From Cryptosporangium arvum DSM 44712 (GTDB taxonomy: Bacteria; Actinomycetota; Actinomycetes; Mycobacteriales; Cryptosporangiaceae), in assembly GCF_000585375.1 (NCBI RefSeq), contig NZ_KK073874.1, forward strand, positions 8,405,913 through 8,469,912: 64,000 bases of DNA, in the 5' to 3' direction. The position numbers were made by a program, and so were the translations under genes. Shown piece by piece: positions 52,906-61,602 of the stretch (its first letter is position 1; every line of letters starts with the position of its first letter). The notes under the pieces are model-generated. The model worked only from the letters and a program-made list of their open reading frames with translations. It had not been told where the DNA came from and did not search any database.

Positions 52906-53529
52906 TTACACGGAGCCGAACTGGCGGTCGCCGGCGTCGCCCAGGCCGGGGACGATGTAGGCGCTGTCGTTGAGGCGCTCGTCGATGCTGGCCGTCACCA
53001 CCCGGATCGGGAGGTCGGCCTCCTCCAGGTGACGGATCCCCTCGGGGGCGGCGAGCGCGCAGATCACGGTCACGTCGGTGGCTCCGCGCTGGGTGAGCAG
53101 GCCCACGCAGTGCTGCAGGGAGCCGCCGGTGGCCAGCATCGGGTCGAGCACGAACACCGGGCGGCCGGTGAGGTCCGCAGGCAGCGACTCCATGTAGGCG
53201 CGGGGCTGGAAGGTCTCCTCGTCGCGCGCGAGGCCGACGAAGCCCATCGACGCCTCCGGGAGCAGCCCGAACGCGGCCTCGGCCATGCCCAGGCCGGCCC
53301 GCAGCACCGGAACGAGCAGCGGCGGGTTGCCGAGGCGGATGCCGGTGGTCCGTGCGACCGGCGTGTGGATCGGGTACCGCTCGACCTCGATCTCACGAGT
53401 GGCCTCGTAGACGAGCATGAGCGTCAGCTCACGCAGCGCGGCACGGAAGACGGCCGGCTCGGTGCGCGCGTCGCGCATCGTGGTGAGACGGGCACTGGCG
53501 AGCGGGTGATCCACAACTAGCGTCTGCAC
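52906..53529 (-). CDS. upp: Uracil phosphoribosyltransferase
   Basis: It has 207 residues. Segments: [20 protein letters not shown] (N-terminus), [34 protein letters not shown] (PRPP loop) and [17 protein letters not shown]-terminus. It converts uracil and PRPP to UMP. It converges on pmmB. Confidence 0.95.
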   Translation of the reverse strand: MQTLVVDHPLASARLTTMRDARTEPAVFRAALRELTLMLVYEATREIEVERYPIHTPVARTTGIRLGNPPLLVPVLRAGLGMAEAAFGLLPEASMGFVGLARDEETFQPRAYMESLPADLTGRPVFVLDPMLATGGSLQHCVGLLTQRGATDVTVICALAAPEGIRHLEEADLPIRVVTASIDERLNDSAYIVPGLGDAGDRQFGSV

Positions 53530-53551
53530 GCCGCGACGGTACCTCCCCTGG

Positions 53552-54940
53552 TCAGGCGATGGCTCGCAGGGGCGAGGAGGTGTGCTTGCCGGCCCGGGCG
53601 CGGTGGTAGACGGCTTCGATCGCGGCGCCGTACGCGTCGGGGGTGTGCCGGAGCGCGGCGGCGCGGCAGGCCGCGGCCGTGACCGCGGCCAGGTCGGGGT
53701 CGGTGAGCAACCCGGCGATGGCGACCGCGAAGCCGTCGCCGGACGCGCAGACCGCGGCGCCGGCGAGCGGGCCGTGCGCGTGCAGCACGGTGTCGCTGAG
53801 CACGACCGGCAGCCCCGCCAGCGCGGCCTCCTGCAGCACCAGGCCCTGGGTGTCGGTGAGCGAAGGGAACGCGAACACGTCGGCGGCGGCGTAGGCCTCG
53901 GCCACCGCGCCCGCCGGGAGCTGCCCGGTGGTCACCACCCGGTCGCCGACACCGTGCCGGCGCAGCAGCGCACCGAGCCACCGGGGCTCGTACACCGCCC
54001 CGACCAGCGCGACCCGCACGGCCGGGAGCGACGAGGCCAGCGTCGCGGTCGCCGCGAGCAGCGCGTCGACGTTCTTCTCCCGGTTCACCCGGCCGACGAA
54101 CAGCACCAGCGGGGCGTCGGCCGGGATGCCGTACCGGTCGCGGAACGCGACCCTCGCCCCCGCCGACGCCGGCCGTTCACGCACGCCGGTCGGCACCTGG
54201 ACGACCCGGGCCGGGTCGACCGGCAGCGCCGAGCGCCGGAGCACGGCCGCGGTCGGCACGACGACGACGTCGGTTCCGCCGAAGAACGCCGCGTTCGCGG
54301 CGTCGAGCAGGCCGCACCGCGTGGCCGACCGGCGCTCGGACCGCCAGGCTCCCGCGGCCCCGCGCACCACCCGCAACGCCGCCCGCCGCCGCGCCGGCGT
54401 CCGCCCGTCCCGCCCCGCGCCCGGGCCGAACGCCCCCGGCCCTACTGCGGACGCCGTCCCGGCCGGGAGCAGGTCGGACTCGTCGAACGGCGACGGCGCG
54501 GCCAGGCGGCGGGCGTAGGCGGCGCGGATCAGCCGCAGCGCGGTGGTGGGGATCTTGTACGCCTCCAGGTAAGCGTGCAGATCGGTGTGGTAGGTCTGCA
54601 CCAGCGGCAACCCCAGCTTCGCCGCCGCCAGCACGCCGAGCAGACCCGCGGGGCCCGGCGTGTGGACGTGCACGACGTCGGGGGCCTCGGCCGCCACCCG
54701 CGCCACCTGACGCGACCGCGGCCACGTGGCCAGCCGCAGGTCGGCGACCCCGCACGGCACCGAGGGAAGCCCGACGACGGGGAACCCGACCGGGGACCGC
54801 GACGGGTACCCGGGCGCGAACAGCACGCTCTCGTGCCCCCGCTCGGCCAGCGCGCCCGCCAGCGTGCGGATCGACGTGATGACGCCGTCCCGCCGGGGTA
54901 GGAACGTGTCCGAGAAGTGCGCGATGCGCAGGCCCGTCAT
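53552..54940 (-). CDS. Glycosyltransferase family 4
   Basis: It has 462 residues, GT-B fold. N-terminal [20 protein letters not shown] and [16 protein letters not shown]-terminal nucleotide-sugar site [20 protein letters not shown] and [20 protein letters not shown]. It resembles mannosyltransferases such as MgtA/PimB. A ~65-residue Arg/Ala/Gly-rich segment (about residues 153-215) interrupts the usual link between domains. Acceptor unknown. Spaced 22 bp from upp on the same strand. Confidence 0.86.
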   Translation of the reverse strand: MTGLRIAHFSDTFLPRRDGVITSIRTLAGALAERGHESVLFAPGYPSRSPVGFPVVGLPSVPCGVADLRLATWPRSRQVARVAAEAPDVVHVHTPGPAGLLGVLAAAKLGLPLVQTYHTDLHAYLEAYKIPTTALRLIRAAYARRLAAPSPFDESDLLPAGTASAVGPGAFGPGAGRDGRTPARRRAALRVVRGAAGAWRSERRSATRCGLLDAANAAFFGGTDVVVVPTAAVLRRSALPVDPARVVQVPTGVRERPASAGARVAFRDRYGIPADAPLVLFVGRVNREKNVDALLAATATLASSLPAVRVALVGAVYEPRWLGALLRRHGVGDRVVTTGQLPAGAVAEAYAAADVFAFPSLTDTQGLVLQEAALAGLPVVLSDTVLHAHGPLAGAAVCASGDGFAVAIAGLLTDPDLAAVTAAACRAAALRHTPDAYGAAIEAVYHRARAGKHTSSPLRAIA

Positions 54941-55024
54941 GGCGACCGAACGTAGGGGCCGCGGGCGGCTAACGGCAGAAGTTGCCGTGACCGGGGCGGT
55001 AACGCGCTGCGTAGGATCGTCGTC

Positions 55025-55957
55025 ATGTCAGTCACCCCGGTGCTGGATACAGGCCAGTCCGAAGCGTCGTTGCGCCGGTTCCTGCACGGCCTGCCCGGCG
55101 TCGACGAGGTCGGCGCGAAGGCCAGGGCCGCGCGCCTGGGAACCCGCTCGATCAAGACGTCGGCCAAGGCCTACGCCCTCGACCTGACGATCCGCATGAT
55201 CGACCTCACCACCCTCGAAGGCGCGGACACGCCGGGCAAGGTCAGGGCGCTCTGCGCCAAGGGCCGCCACCCGGGCGACGACGCCCCGCCGGTCGCGGCG
55301 ATCTGCGTCTACGGGGACCGGGTCCCGGAGGCCGTGGACGCGCTGAAGGGCTCGGACGTCCACGTCGCGGCCGTCGCCACCGCGTTCCCGTCCGGCCGGG
55401 CGCCGCGCGAGATCAAGCTGGCCGACACCCGGGCGGCGGTAGCCGCCGGTGCCGACGAGATCGACATGGTGATCGACCGGGGCGCGTTCCTCTCCGGGCG
55501 CTACGGCCAGGTGTTCGAGGAAATCGTCGCGGTCAAGGAGGCCTGCGGCGACGCCCACCTCAAGGTGATCCTGGAGACCGGCGAGCTGGTCACGTTCGAC
55601 AACGTGCGCCGGGCGTCCTGGCTGGCGATGCTGGCCGGCGCCGACTTCATCAAGACCTCCACCGGCAAGGTCTCCCCCGCCGCGACGCTGCCGGTGACGC
55701 TGGTGATGCTGGAGGCCTGCCGCGACTTCCGCGACGCCCACGGCCGTCAGGTCGGCATGAAGCCCGCCGGTGGCATCCGCACCGCCAAGGACGCGATCAA
55801 GTACCTGGTGATGGTCAACGAGATCACCGGCCCCGACTGGCTCGACCCGGACTGGTTCCGGTTCGGCGCGTCCAGCCTGCTCAACGACGTCCTGCTGCAG
55901 CGCCGGAAGATGGCCACCGGCCACTACGCCGGCTCCGACCACGTGACCCTGGACTGA
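55025..55957 (+). CDS. deoC: Deoxyribose-phosphate aldolase
   Basis: It has 310 residues: MIDLTTLEGADTPGKVRALC, AAICVYGDRVPEAV, ADEIDMVIDRGAFLSGRYGQ, LKVILETGEL, ADFIKTSTGKVSPAAT (Schiff-base Lys in IKTSTGK) and VGMKPAGGIRTAKDAIKYLV. It cleaves 2-deoxyribose-5-phosphate to acetaldehyde and glyceraldehyde-3-phosphate. The long form with N- and C-terminal extensions is usual in actinobacteria. It is followed after three bases by an aldehyde dehydrogenase that can oxidise the acetaldehyde. Confidence 0.94.
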   Translation: MSVTPVLDTGQSEASLRRFLHGLPGVDEVGAKARAARLGTRSIKTSAKAYALDLTIRMIDLTTLEGADTPGKVRALCAKGRHPGDDAPPVAAICVYGDRVPEAVDALKGSDVHVAAVATAFPSGRAPREIKLADTRAAVAAGADEIDMVIDRGAFLSGRYGQVFEEIVAVKEACGDAHLKVILETGELVTFDNVRRASWLAMLAGADFIKTSTGKVSPAATLPVTLVMLEACRDFRDAHGRQVGMKPAGGIRTAKDAIKYLVMVNEITGPDWLDPDWFRFGASSLLNDVLLQRRKMATGHYAGSDHVTLD

Positions 55958-55960
55958 CTG

Positions 55961-57382
55961 ATGGTGTTCGAATACGCACCCGCACCCGAGTCGCGCGGCG
56001 TCGTCGCGCTCCGGGACTCCTACGGCCTGTTCATCAACGGCGAGTTCACCGACGGTGGCGGCGTCTTCAAGACCGTGAACCCGGCCGACGAGGAGGTGCT
56101 GGCCGAGGTCGCTTCGGCCGACGCCGCCGACGTCGACCGCGCGGTGGCCGCGGCCCGGGCCGCGTTCGAGAAGGTCTGGGGTCCGATGCCCGGCCGCGAA
56201 CGCGGCAAGTACCTGTTCCGGATCGCCCGCATCCTGCAGGAACGCGCCCGTGAGTTCGCGGTGCTGGAGTCGCTCGACAACGGCAAGCCGATCCGCGAGA
56301 CCCGCGACATCGACCTGCCGCTGGTCGCCGCGCACTTCTTCTACTACGCGGGCTGGGCCGACAAGCTGTCGTACGCGGGCCTCGGGTCCGCCCGGCCGCT
56401 GGGGGTGGCGGGCCAGGTCATCCCCTGGAACTTCCCGCTGCTGATGCTGGCCTGGAAGATCGCACCGGCGCTGGCCACCGGCAACACCGTCGTGCTCAAG
56501 CCGGCCGAGACGACGCCGCTGAGCGCCCTGCTGTTCGCCGAGGTGTGCCAGCAGGCCGAGCTGCCGCCCGGCGTCGTCAACATCGTGACCGGCGCGGGCG
56601 AGACGGGGCGCGCGCTCGTCGCGCACCCGGGGATCGACAAGGTGGCGTTCACCGGCTCGACCGACGTCGGCCGGGAGATCGCCCGCGCGGTGGCCGGCTC
56701 GGGCAAACGGCTCACGCTGGAGCTCGGCGGCAAGGCCGCGAACATCGTGTTCGACGACGCCCCGGTGGACCAGGCGGTCGAGGGCATCGTCGACGGGATC
56801 TTCTTCAACCAGGGGCACGTGTGCTGCGCCGGGTCCCGGCTGCTCGTCCAGGAGTCGGTGGCCGACGAGGTGCTCACCGCTCTGCGCCGGCGGATGGCGA
56901 CGCTGCGCGTCGGCGATCCGCTGGACAAGAACACCGACGTGGGCGCGATCAACTCGGCCGAGCAGCTCGCGAAGATCCGGGAGCTGTCCGCGGCCGGTGA
57001 GGAAGAGGGCGCGGAGCGCTGGTCCCCGCCGTGCGAACTGCCGTCGCGCGGGTTCTGGTTCGTGCCGACGCTGTTCACCGGCGTCTCGCAGGCGCACCGC
57101 ATCGCCCAGGAGGAGATCTTCGGGCCGGTGCTGTCGGTGCTGACGTTCCGGACGCCCGCGGAGGCCGTCGAGAAGGCCAACAACACGCCGTACGGCCTGT
57201 CCGCCGGTATCTGGACGGAGAAGGGCTCGCGGATCCTCTGGATGGCCGAGAAGCTGCGCGCGGGCGTGGTCTGGGCCAACACGTTCAACCAGTTCGACCC
57301 GGCGTCGCCGTTCGGCGGGTACAAGGAGTCCGGTTACGGCCGCGAGGGCGGCCGCCACGGCTTGGAGGCCTACGTCCGATGA
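55961..57382 (+). CDS. Aldehyde dehydrogenase (NAD-dependent)
   Basis: It has 473 residues, full ALDH fold: VIPWNFPLLMLAWKIAPALA (NAD-binding), FTGSTDVGREIARAVAGS, LELGGKAANIVFDDA (general base Glu), NQGHVCCAGSRLLVQ (catalytic Cys) and EEIFGPVLSVLTF. Operon position after deoC suggests oxidation of the acetaldehyde released by deoxyribose breakdown. It overlaps the next gene by ATGA. Confidence 0.92.
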   Translation: MVFEYAPAPESRGVVALRDSYGLFINGEFTDGGGVFKTVNPADEEVLAEVASADAADVDRAVAAARAAFEKVWGPMPGRERGKYLFRIARILQERAREFAVLESLDNGKPIRETRDIDLPLVAAHFFYYAGWADKLSYAGLGSARPLGVAGQVIPWNFPLLMLAWKIAPALATGNTVVLKPAETTPLSALLFAEVCQQAELPPGVVNIVTGAGETGRALVAHPGIDKVAFTGSTDVGREIARAVAGSGKRLTLELGGKAANIVFDDAPVDQAVEGIVDGIFFNQGHVCCAGSRLLVQESVADEVLTALRRRMATLRVGDPLDKNTDVGAINSAEQLAKIRELSAAGEEEGAERWSPPCELPSRGFWFVPTLFTGVSQAHRIAQEEIFGPVLSVLTFRTPAEAVEKANNTPYGLSAGIWTEKGSRILWMAEKLRAGVVWANTFNQFDPASPFGGYKESGYGREGGRHGLEAYVR

Positions 57383-58188
57383 GCCGGCTCTCGGTCCGCA
57401 AGACCTACAAGCTGTACATCGGGGGCGCGTTCCCCCGGAGCGAGTCCGGGCGCACGTACCCGGTGACCGACTCAGGAGGAGCGTTCGTGGCGAACGTGGC
57501 GCGCGCATCCCGGAAGGACGTGCGTGACGCGGTCGTCGCGGCTTCCAAGGCTTCGCCCGGGTGGGCGGCCCGGACGGGTTACAACCGCGGCCAGATCCTC
57601 TACCGGGCCGCGGAGATGCTCGAGGCGCGCCGGTCGGAGTTCGGCGCCGACGTGGACGCCGCGATCGACCGCTGGGTCTTCTACGCCGGCTGGGCCGACA
57701 AGTACGCCCAGGTCGTCGGCGCGACGAACCCCGTTTCCGGCCCGTACCTGAACCTGTCGACGCCGGAGCCGACCGGCGTGGTCGGGGTGTTCGCACCGGG
57801 CGGCTCGCCGCTGCTCGGGCTGGTGAGCGTCATCGCGCCGGTGATCACGACCGGCAACACGTGCGTGGTCGTGGCCACCGACCCGGTCGCGGCGATCACG
57901 CTCGCGGAGGTGCTGGCCACGTCCGACCTGCCCGGCGGCGTGGTGAACGTGCTGACCGGTGAAGCGGCCGAGCTGGGCTCGTGGCTGGCGGCGCACGAGG
58001 AGGTGCGTGGCCTCGACCTGGCCGGGGCGTCCCCCGAGCAGGCCGCGGAGTGGGAGGGCCTGGCCGCGGGCACCCTCAAGCGCGTGCGCCGGCCGGACCC
58101 GGCGGAGGACTGGACCGCCGACCCGGCGATCTCCCGCCTGACCATTTTCACCGAAACGAAGACGGTCTGGCACCCGGTCGGCATCTGA
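57379..58188 (+). CDS. Truncated aldehyde-dehydrogenase-like protein lacking catalytic half
   Basis: It has 269 residues. The N-terminal portion follows ALDH (RKTYKLYIGGAFPRSESGRT; WVFYAGWADKYAQVVGATNP; VVGVFAPGGSPLLGLVSVIA; LATSDLPGGVVNVLTGEAAE). The NAD-binding half is thus present, but the FTGST, LELGGK and catalytic-Cys segments are missing, and it ends with an unrelated tail (RLTIFTETKTVWHPVG). The ATGA overlap to the full-length ALDH means it is made together with it, so it is likely a deliberate partner subunit, not debris. Confidence 0.83.
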   Translation: MSRLSVRKTYKLYIGGAFPRSESGRTYPVTDSGGAFVANVARASRKDVRDAVVAASKASPGWAARTGYNRGQILYRAAEMLEARRSEFGADVDAAIDRWVFYAGWADKYAQVVGATNPVSGPYLNLSTPEPTGVVGVFAPGGSPLLGLVSVIAPVITTGNTCVVVATDPVAAITLAEVLATSDLPGGVVNVLTGEAAELGSWLAAHEEVRGLDLAGASPEQAAEWEGLAAGTLKRVRRPDPAEDWTADPAISRLTIFTETKTVWHPVGI

Positions 58189-58539
58189 CGCGCGCGCTCC
58201 CCACAGGGCCGCGTCCACCATGCTGACCGGTATCGGTTTCCTGCGCGCGACGGCGATGGACATTGGGATTCCGTCGCCCCACGCGGCCTCCGGAGATAAG
58301 AATGCGCCGTTTCACTGAGTGGTCACCGCGTATGCGCACGCTTCCACTGAGTGAACCCGCACCGCACAGTCGTCTGCACGTGCATCCCGAAGCCGGAAGC
58401 CCCCCGAATACCTGACTTCCCCACCATCCGAACGTCCGCCCAAATTGGCACGGCAAATGCGAAAAACATTCGCCTCAGAAGCAAGGGCGAAGCCCGAGCC
58501 GATATCCAAAGCGCGAAGCGCGAGGCGCCCTAACCTGGA

Positions 58540-58637
58540 GCCCGTTCAGGGCGGCGCTGCCGCGCGGGCGCGAATCCGCCGCGTATAGGTGATACTCAAG
58601 GGTTCGCGCCCGCGCGGCAGCGTCGTCCTGAACGGGC
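58540..58637. repeat. 35-bp inverted repeat forming a long hairpin
   Basis: Arm 58540-58574 (starts GCCCGTTCAGGGCGGCGCTG) pairs with 58603-58637 with only two mismatches, both of which can wobble in RNA. The loop is 28 bases and contains the only A/T-rich patch (GTATAGGTGATACTCAAG). Too long and lacking a T tract to be a simple terminator on the plus strand. It might be a structured RNA, a REP/BIME-like repeat or a mini-element. Confidence 0.7.
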
Positions 58638-58644
58638 CGCCCCC

Positions 58645-58699
58645 CAAAAAAGCCTTACGCGGTGGGGCAGAGGGCTTGAGCCTGCTCTGCTCCACCGCG
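58645..58699 (-). terminator. Rho-independent terminator of the two-component operon
   Basis: Read on the minus strand, a 15-bp stem with one mismatch (CGCGGTGGAGCAGAG against CTCTGCCCCACCGCG, loop of twelve) is followed by TAAGGCTTTTTTGG. It lies about 110 bp downstream of the histidine kinase stop. Confidence 0.8.
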
Positions 58700-58806
58700 C
58701 TTCAGCTGCGTCCGGCGCCCGGGGGGTCGGCGTCGGTTCGCATGGTGTCTGACAAGTGAAACGTTACGTTGGCGGATTGATCGCCGGGAAGTCCCTTGAG
58801 GTTTCG

Positions 58807-60282
58807 TTAAGGTCTGTCTGAACGCGAGTTAACCCGCGTCTTGCGTATGGCGCGCAATGCGCCGACAGCGCGATGCAGGGGCCGGTAATCACCAGCACCA
58901 CGAGGCACATCAGGCCACGCCCGATCGGAATCATCACGTTCCGGCATCGGTTCGCCGCCGCCCCGCGCCATGTTCCGGAAGACCGCCGGATCGAGCATTG
59001 CGAGATCGACCCGAATTCGTGCGCCGCCCATCGGACTCGTGTCGATTCGAATCGAGCCGCCCGCGGTCTCCGCGACCTTTCGAACGATGTCGAGCCCGAG
59101 CCCGGTCGAGCCGCCGCCGCTGTTCCCGCGCCGCACGGCCATCCGGGGGTGCCGGATGCCGGTGCCCGCGTCCTCGATGACGAGCGCGGCCACCGGACCG
59201 CGCAGCACGAGCACGCTCACCGCGAACGCCACCCCCGGCGCGGTGTGCCGGAACACGTTGCCCAGCAGGACGTCGACGCACGAGACCAGTTCGGTGCGGG
59301 AGACCGAGACCGGGACCCGCCGCCCGACGCCGGCCAACCGGCAGTCGCGGTGTTCGTCCTCGGCGAGCGCGCCCCAGAACTCGACCCGCTCGGAGACGAC
59401 CTCGGCCAGGTCGCACCATTCCGGGCCGCGCTCGGAGAGCGGGCGGCGCGCGGTCTGGATGATGACGTCGACCTCGCGCTCGAGCGTCGCGACGGCGTCG
59501 CGGATGCGGGCGGCGTCCACGCCGTCGTCGAGCGCCTCGGCGTCCAGCCGCAGCGCGGTCAGCGGGGTGCGGAGGCGGTGCGAGAGGTCGGCGGCCAGTT
59601 CGCGCTCGGCGTCGAGGGTCGCGACGACACGGTCGGCCATGGTGTTGAACGAGGCGCCCGCTTCGGACAGCTCACGCGGGCCGGAGGGCTCCACCCGGGC
59701 TTCCAGGTTGCCGTCGCCGAACGCGCGCGCGACGGCCGCGAGGTTGCGGGTCGCGCCGACGACTTTCGCGGCCAGCCGGTCCGCGACGACCACCGACCCG
59801 ATGACCAGCCCCAACGCCACCGCGAGAAGCGCCGCGGACGCGCCGGCGACGCCCCGGGACAGGGCGTCCGAGGGGACGAAGACCTCGATGACCGCGACCT
59901 GGCCGGTCGAGATCTTCGTCGGCTGCAGGTAGACGACCCCGCCGTCGACGTCGGAGGTGATCGACTTGTCCTCGCTGGCGCGGACCGTCTTGATGTCGGT
60001 GGGTTTCGCGCGCGTGGTGCCGATCACCGGGGTCTGCCCGTCGGGCAGGTAGATCGCCAGGCCGTCGGAGTTCCAGGCCGGGATCGTGCTGATCGCGTCT
60101 TCGATGACCTTGACGTCGTTCGTCGCGGCCAGCAGGGAGACGGCCTGGTTCGCCTGACGCTGCGCGTCGCCGAGAGCCCGTTCGCGCGCGATCTGGTGCA
60201 CGACGAGCAACAACGGCACGACGAAGGCGAGCGAGACCATCGCCGTCGTCGCGAGCGCAACCAGCGCCAGAGCACGCCTCAT
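58807..60282 (-). CDS. Two-component sensor histidine kinase
   Basis: It has 491 residues: TM1 (about 8-30), short extracellular domain (about 31-130), TM2 (about 140-165), HAMP (about 166-220), dimerisation with the phospho-His in DLSHRLRTPLTALRLDAEAL, and an ATPase domain with N-box LLGNVFRHTAPG, G1 LVIEDAGTGIRHP and G2 GGSTGLGLDIVRKVAET. The C-terminal ~60 residues after the ATPase are basic and unusual. The partner regulator lies immediately upstream in the operon. Signal unknown. Confidence 0.92.
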   Translation of the reverse strand: MRRALALVALATTAMVSLAFVVPLLLVVHQIARERALGDAQRQANQAVSLLAATNDVKVIEDAISTIPAWNSDGLAIYLPDGQTPVIGTTRAKPTDIKTVRASEDKSITSDVDGGVVYLQPTKISTGQVAVIEVFVPSDALSRGVAGASAALLAVALGLVIGSVVVADRLAAKVVGATRNLAAVARAFGDGNLEARVEPSGPRELSEAGASFNTMADRVVATLDAERELAADLSHRLRTPLTALRLDAEALDDGVDAARIRDAVATLEREVDVIIQTARRPLSERGPEWCDLAEVVSERVEFWGALAEDEHRDCRLAGVGRRVPVSVSRTELVSCVDVLLGNVFRHTAPGVAFAVSVLVLRGPVAALVIEDAGTGIRHPRMAVRRGNSGGGSTGLGLDIVRKVAETAGGSIRIDTSPMGGARIRVDLAMLDPAVFRNMARGGGEPMPERDDSDRAWPDVPRGAGDYRPLHRAVGALRAIRKTRVNSRSDRP

Positions 60283-60295
60283 CGGTGACCCGACC

Positions 60296-60985
60296 TCATG
60301 TGGTGGGATCCACGAGCTTCACACCTACCCCACGAACCGTCCGGAGGTACCGCGGAGCAGCCGCGGTCTCTCCTAGCTTGCGGCGTAACCAGGACAGGTG
60401 GACATCGATCGTCTGGTCACCTCCGACCGCGGGCTGGCGCCACACGGCCTCGACGAGCTCGCGGCGGCTCACCACCGTGCCGGGCCGGGCCGCGAGGTAG
60501 GCGAGCAGGTCGAACTCGCGCCGCGCGAGGTCGAGCGGGGCGCCGTCGAGCACGGCTTCGCGGCGGTTCAGGTCGATCCGGAGGCCACCGACGGTGAGCG
60601 TGGGGTCACGCCGCACCTCGCCCGGGCTGCTGCGCCGGAGCACCGCGGTCATCCGCGCGGTGAGGTGCTCGAACGAGAACGGCTTGACGAGGTAGTCGTC
60701 GGCGCCGGAGTTCAGCAGGCGAACAATTTCCCGCTCGTTGTCACGGGCGGTAGCAACCACCACGGGAACATCACAAACGCCACGCAACATGCGCAAAGCG
60801 TCTGCTCCGTCCAAATCGGGTAGTCCTAGGTCGAGGATTACTACGTCGGGACGCGCAGAGGTGACTTCCCGCAGTGCGTCCAGCGCGGTTCCCACAGCAC
60901 GGACCACGTGGCCCGCCTTTGACAGAGAACGTACAAGGGCACTACGGATCGTGGGGTCGTCCTCGACGAGCAACACGGTCGGCAT
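60296..60985 (-). CDS. OmpR-family response regulator
   Basis: It has 229 residues. Receiver: VLLVEDDPTIRSALVRSL, phospho-Asp in VVILDLGLPDLDGADALRML, Lys in DYLVKPFSFEHL. The C-terminal winged helix (about 130-225) has LTVGGLRIDLNRREAVL and LARREFDLLAYLAARPGTVV, with recognition helix QTIDVHLSWLRRKLGE. Pairs with the kinase 13 bp downstream. ATG at 60985; a GTG three codons earlier is also in frame. Confidence 0.93.
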   Translation of the reverse strand: MPTVLLVEDDPTIRSALVRSLSKAGHVVRAVGTALDALREVTSARPDVVILDLGLPDLDGADALRMLRGVCDVPVVVATARDNEREIVRLLNSGADDYLVKPFSFEHLTARMTAVLRRSSPGEVRRDPTLTVGGLRIDLNRREAVLDGAPLDLARREFDLLAYLAARPGTVVSRRELVEAVWRQPAVGGDQTIDVHLSWLRRKLGETAAAPRYLRTVRGVGVKLVDPTT

Positions 60986-61020
60986 GTCCGGCACGGTAGC
61001 CGGATGAAAGGATGGACGGT

Positions 61021-61521
61021 ATGCCTCGTGCGGTACGGCTCACCTTGCTGTGGCTCGGTACCACCGCCTTAGCCGTGACCGTTTCGTGGTTTGGCGTTCG
61101 ACTCGTCCTTTATGCAGCCGTCCCAGATCGGTCGAAACTACTCTCGGTATCGGATTTAAAAAGTGCGTCACCGAGAGCGACCAGGCCGCCGCCGGCTGCA
61201 GGCGTGACACGGAGTCCGTCACCCACCGTCGAGACCAGCAACGACCCCGCGCCGGTGCCGCAGCGGTGGGAGGACGCCGACGGGCTGGTCAACTACACGA
61301 GCACGGTGCCGACGGACGGCGGCTGGGCCAAGCTTCAGTGGAATGCCGACAAAGTACTCGTCATCGACATCCTGGCTGAATCTGGTTACAAGTACGCGGT
61401 TAAGCAAGAAAGTGACACGAGACTTAGCGTCTCGTTCGAGTCGGCCGCGAAGACCACCCAGATCACGGCCTGGTGGGACGACGACCGGCCCAAGCTCGAC
61501 GTCGACAACGGCAACGGGTGA
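61021..61521 (+). CDS. Small membrane-anchored or secreted protein of unknown function
   Basis: It has 166 residues with an N-terminal hydrophobic segment (LTLLWLGTTALAVTVSWFGV), a Pro/Ser/Thr-rich stretch (about 45-80), and a compact C-terminal domain of ~85 residues (ADGLVNYTSTVPTDGGWAKL; KVLVIDILAESGYKYAVKQE). No catalytic motif or lipobox is visible. ATG at 61021 has AAAGG at good distance; ATG at 61012 is possible. Divergent from the response regulator, so possibly its target. Confidence 0.7.
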   Translation: MPRAVRLTLLWLGTTALAVTVSWFGVRLVLYAAVPDRSKLLSVSDLKSASPRATRPPPAAGVTRSPSPTVETSNDPAPVPQRWEDADGLVNYTSTVPTDGGWAKLQWNADKVLVIDILAESGYKYAVKQESDTRLSVSFESAAKTTQITAWWDDDRPKLDVDNGNG

Positions 61522-61602
61522 GTCGCGGGGGTGGCGCCCGCCACTCCGATGCGGGACAGCCCTAAGGTAGACGCGACGAAACGTCCTTACCCAGGAGGAG
61601 CT

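Larger units (their letters stand above)
58189..58806. other. Intergenic region with two large hairpins
   Basis: 618 bp without a convincing gene between the deoC operon and the two-component system. Short open frames on both strands (e.g. plus-strand ATG near 58301, minus strand 58148-58456) lack recognisable features. ACTGAGTG occurs twice (58313, 58347). The 3' half holds the inverted repeat at 58540-58637 and the terminator at 58645-58699. Confidence 0.6.

Noticed and set aside
55028-57796. A 922-codon minus-strand frame opposite deoC and the aldehyde dehydrogenases
   Set aside because: The plus-strand enzymes carry all catalytic residues; the long frame is a G+C artefact.
58301-58420. 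Small plus-strand frame beginning MRRFTEWSPRM considered as a leader peptide
   Set aside because: No ribosome-binding site, no downstream partner gene on that strand and no recognisable signature; evidence too weak to call.
58540-58637. Long hairpin considered as the terminator of the deoC operon
   Set aside because: It lies 350 bp past the last gene and has no T tract on that strand.
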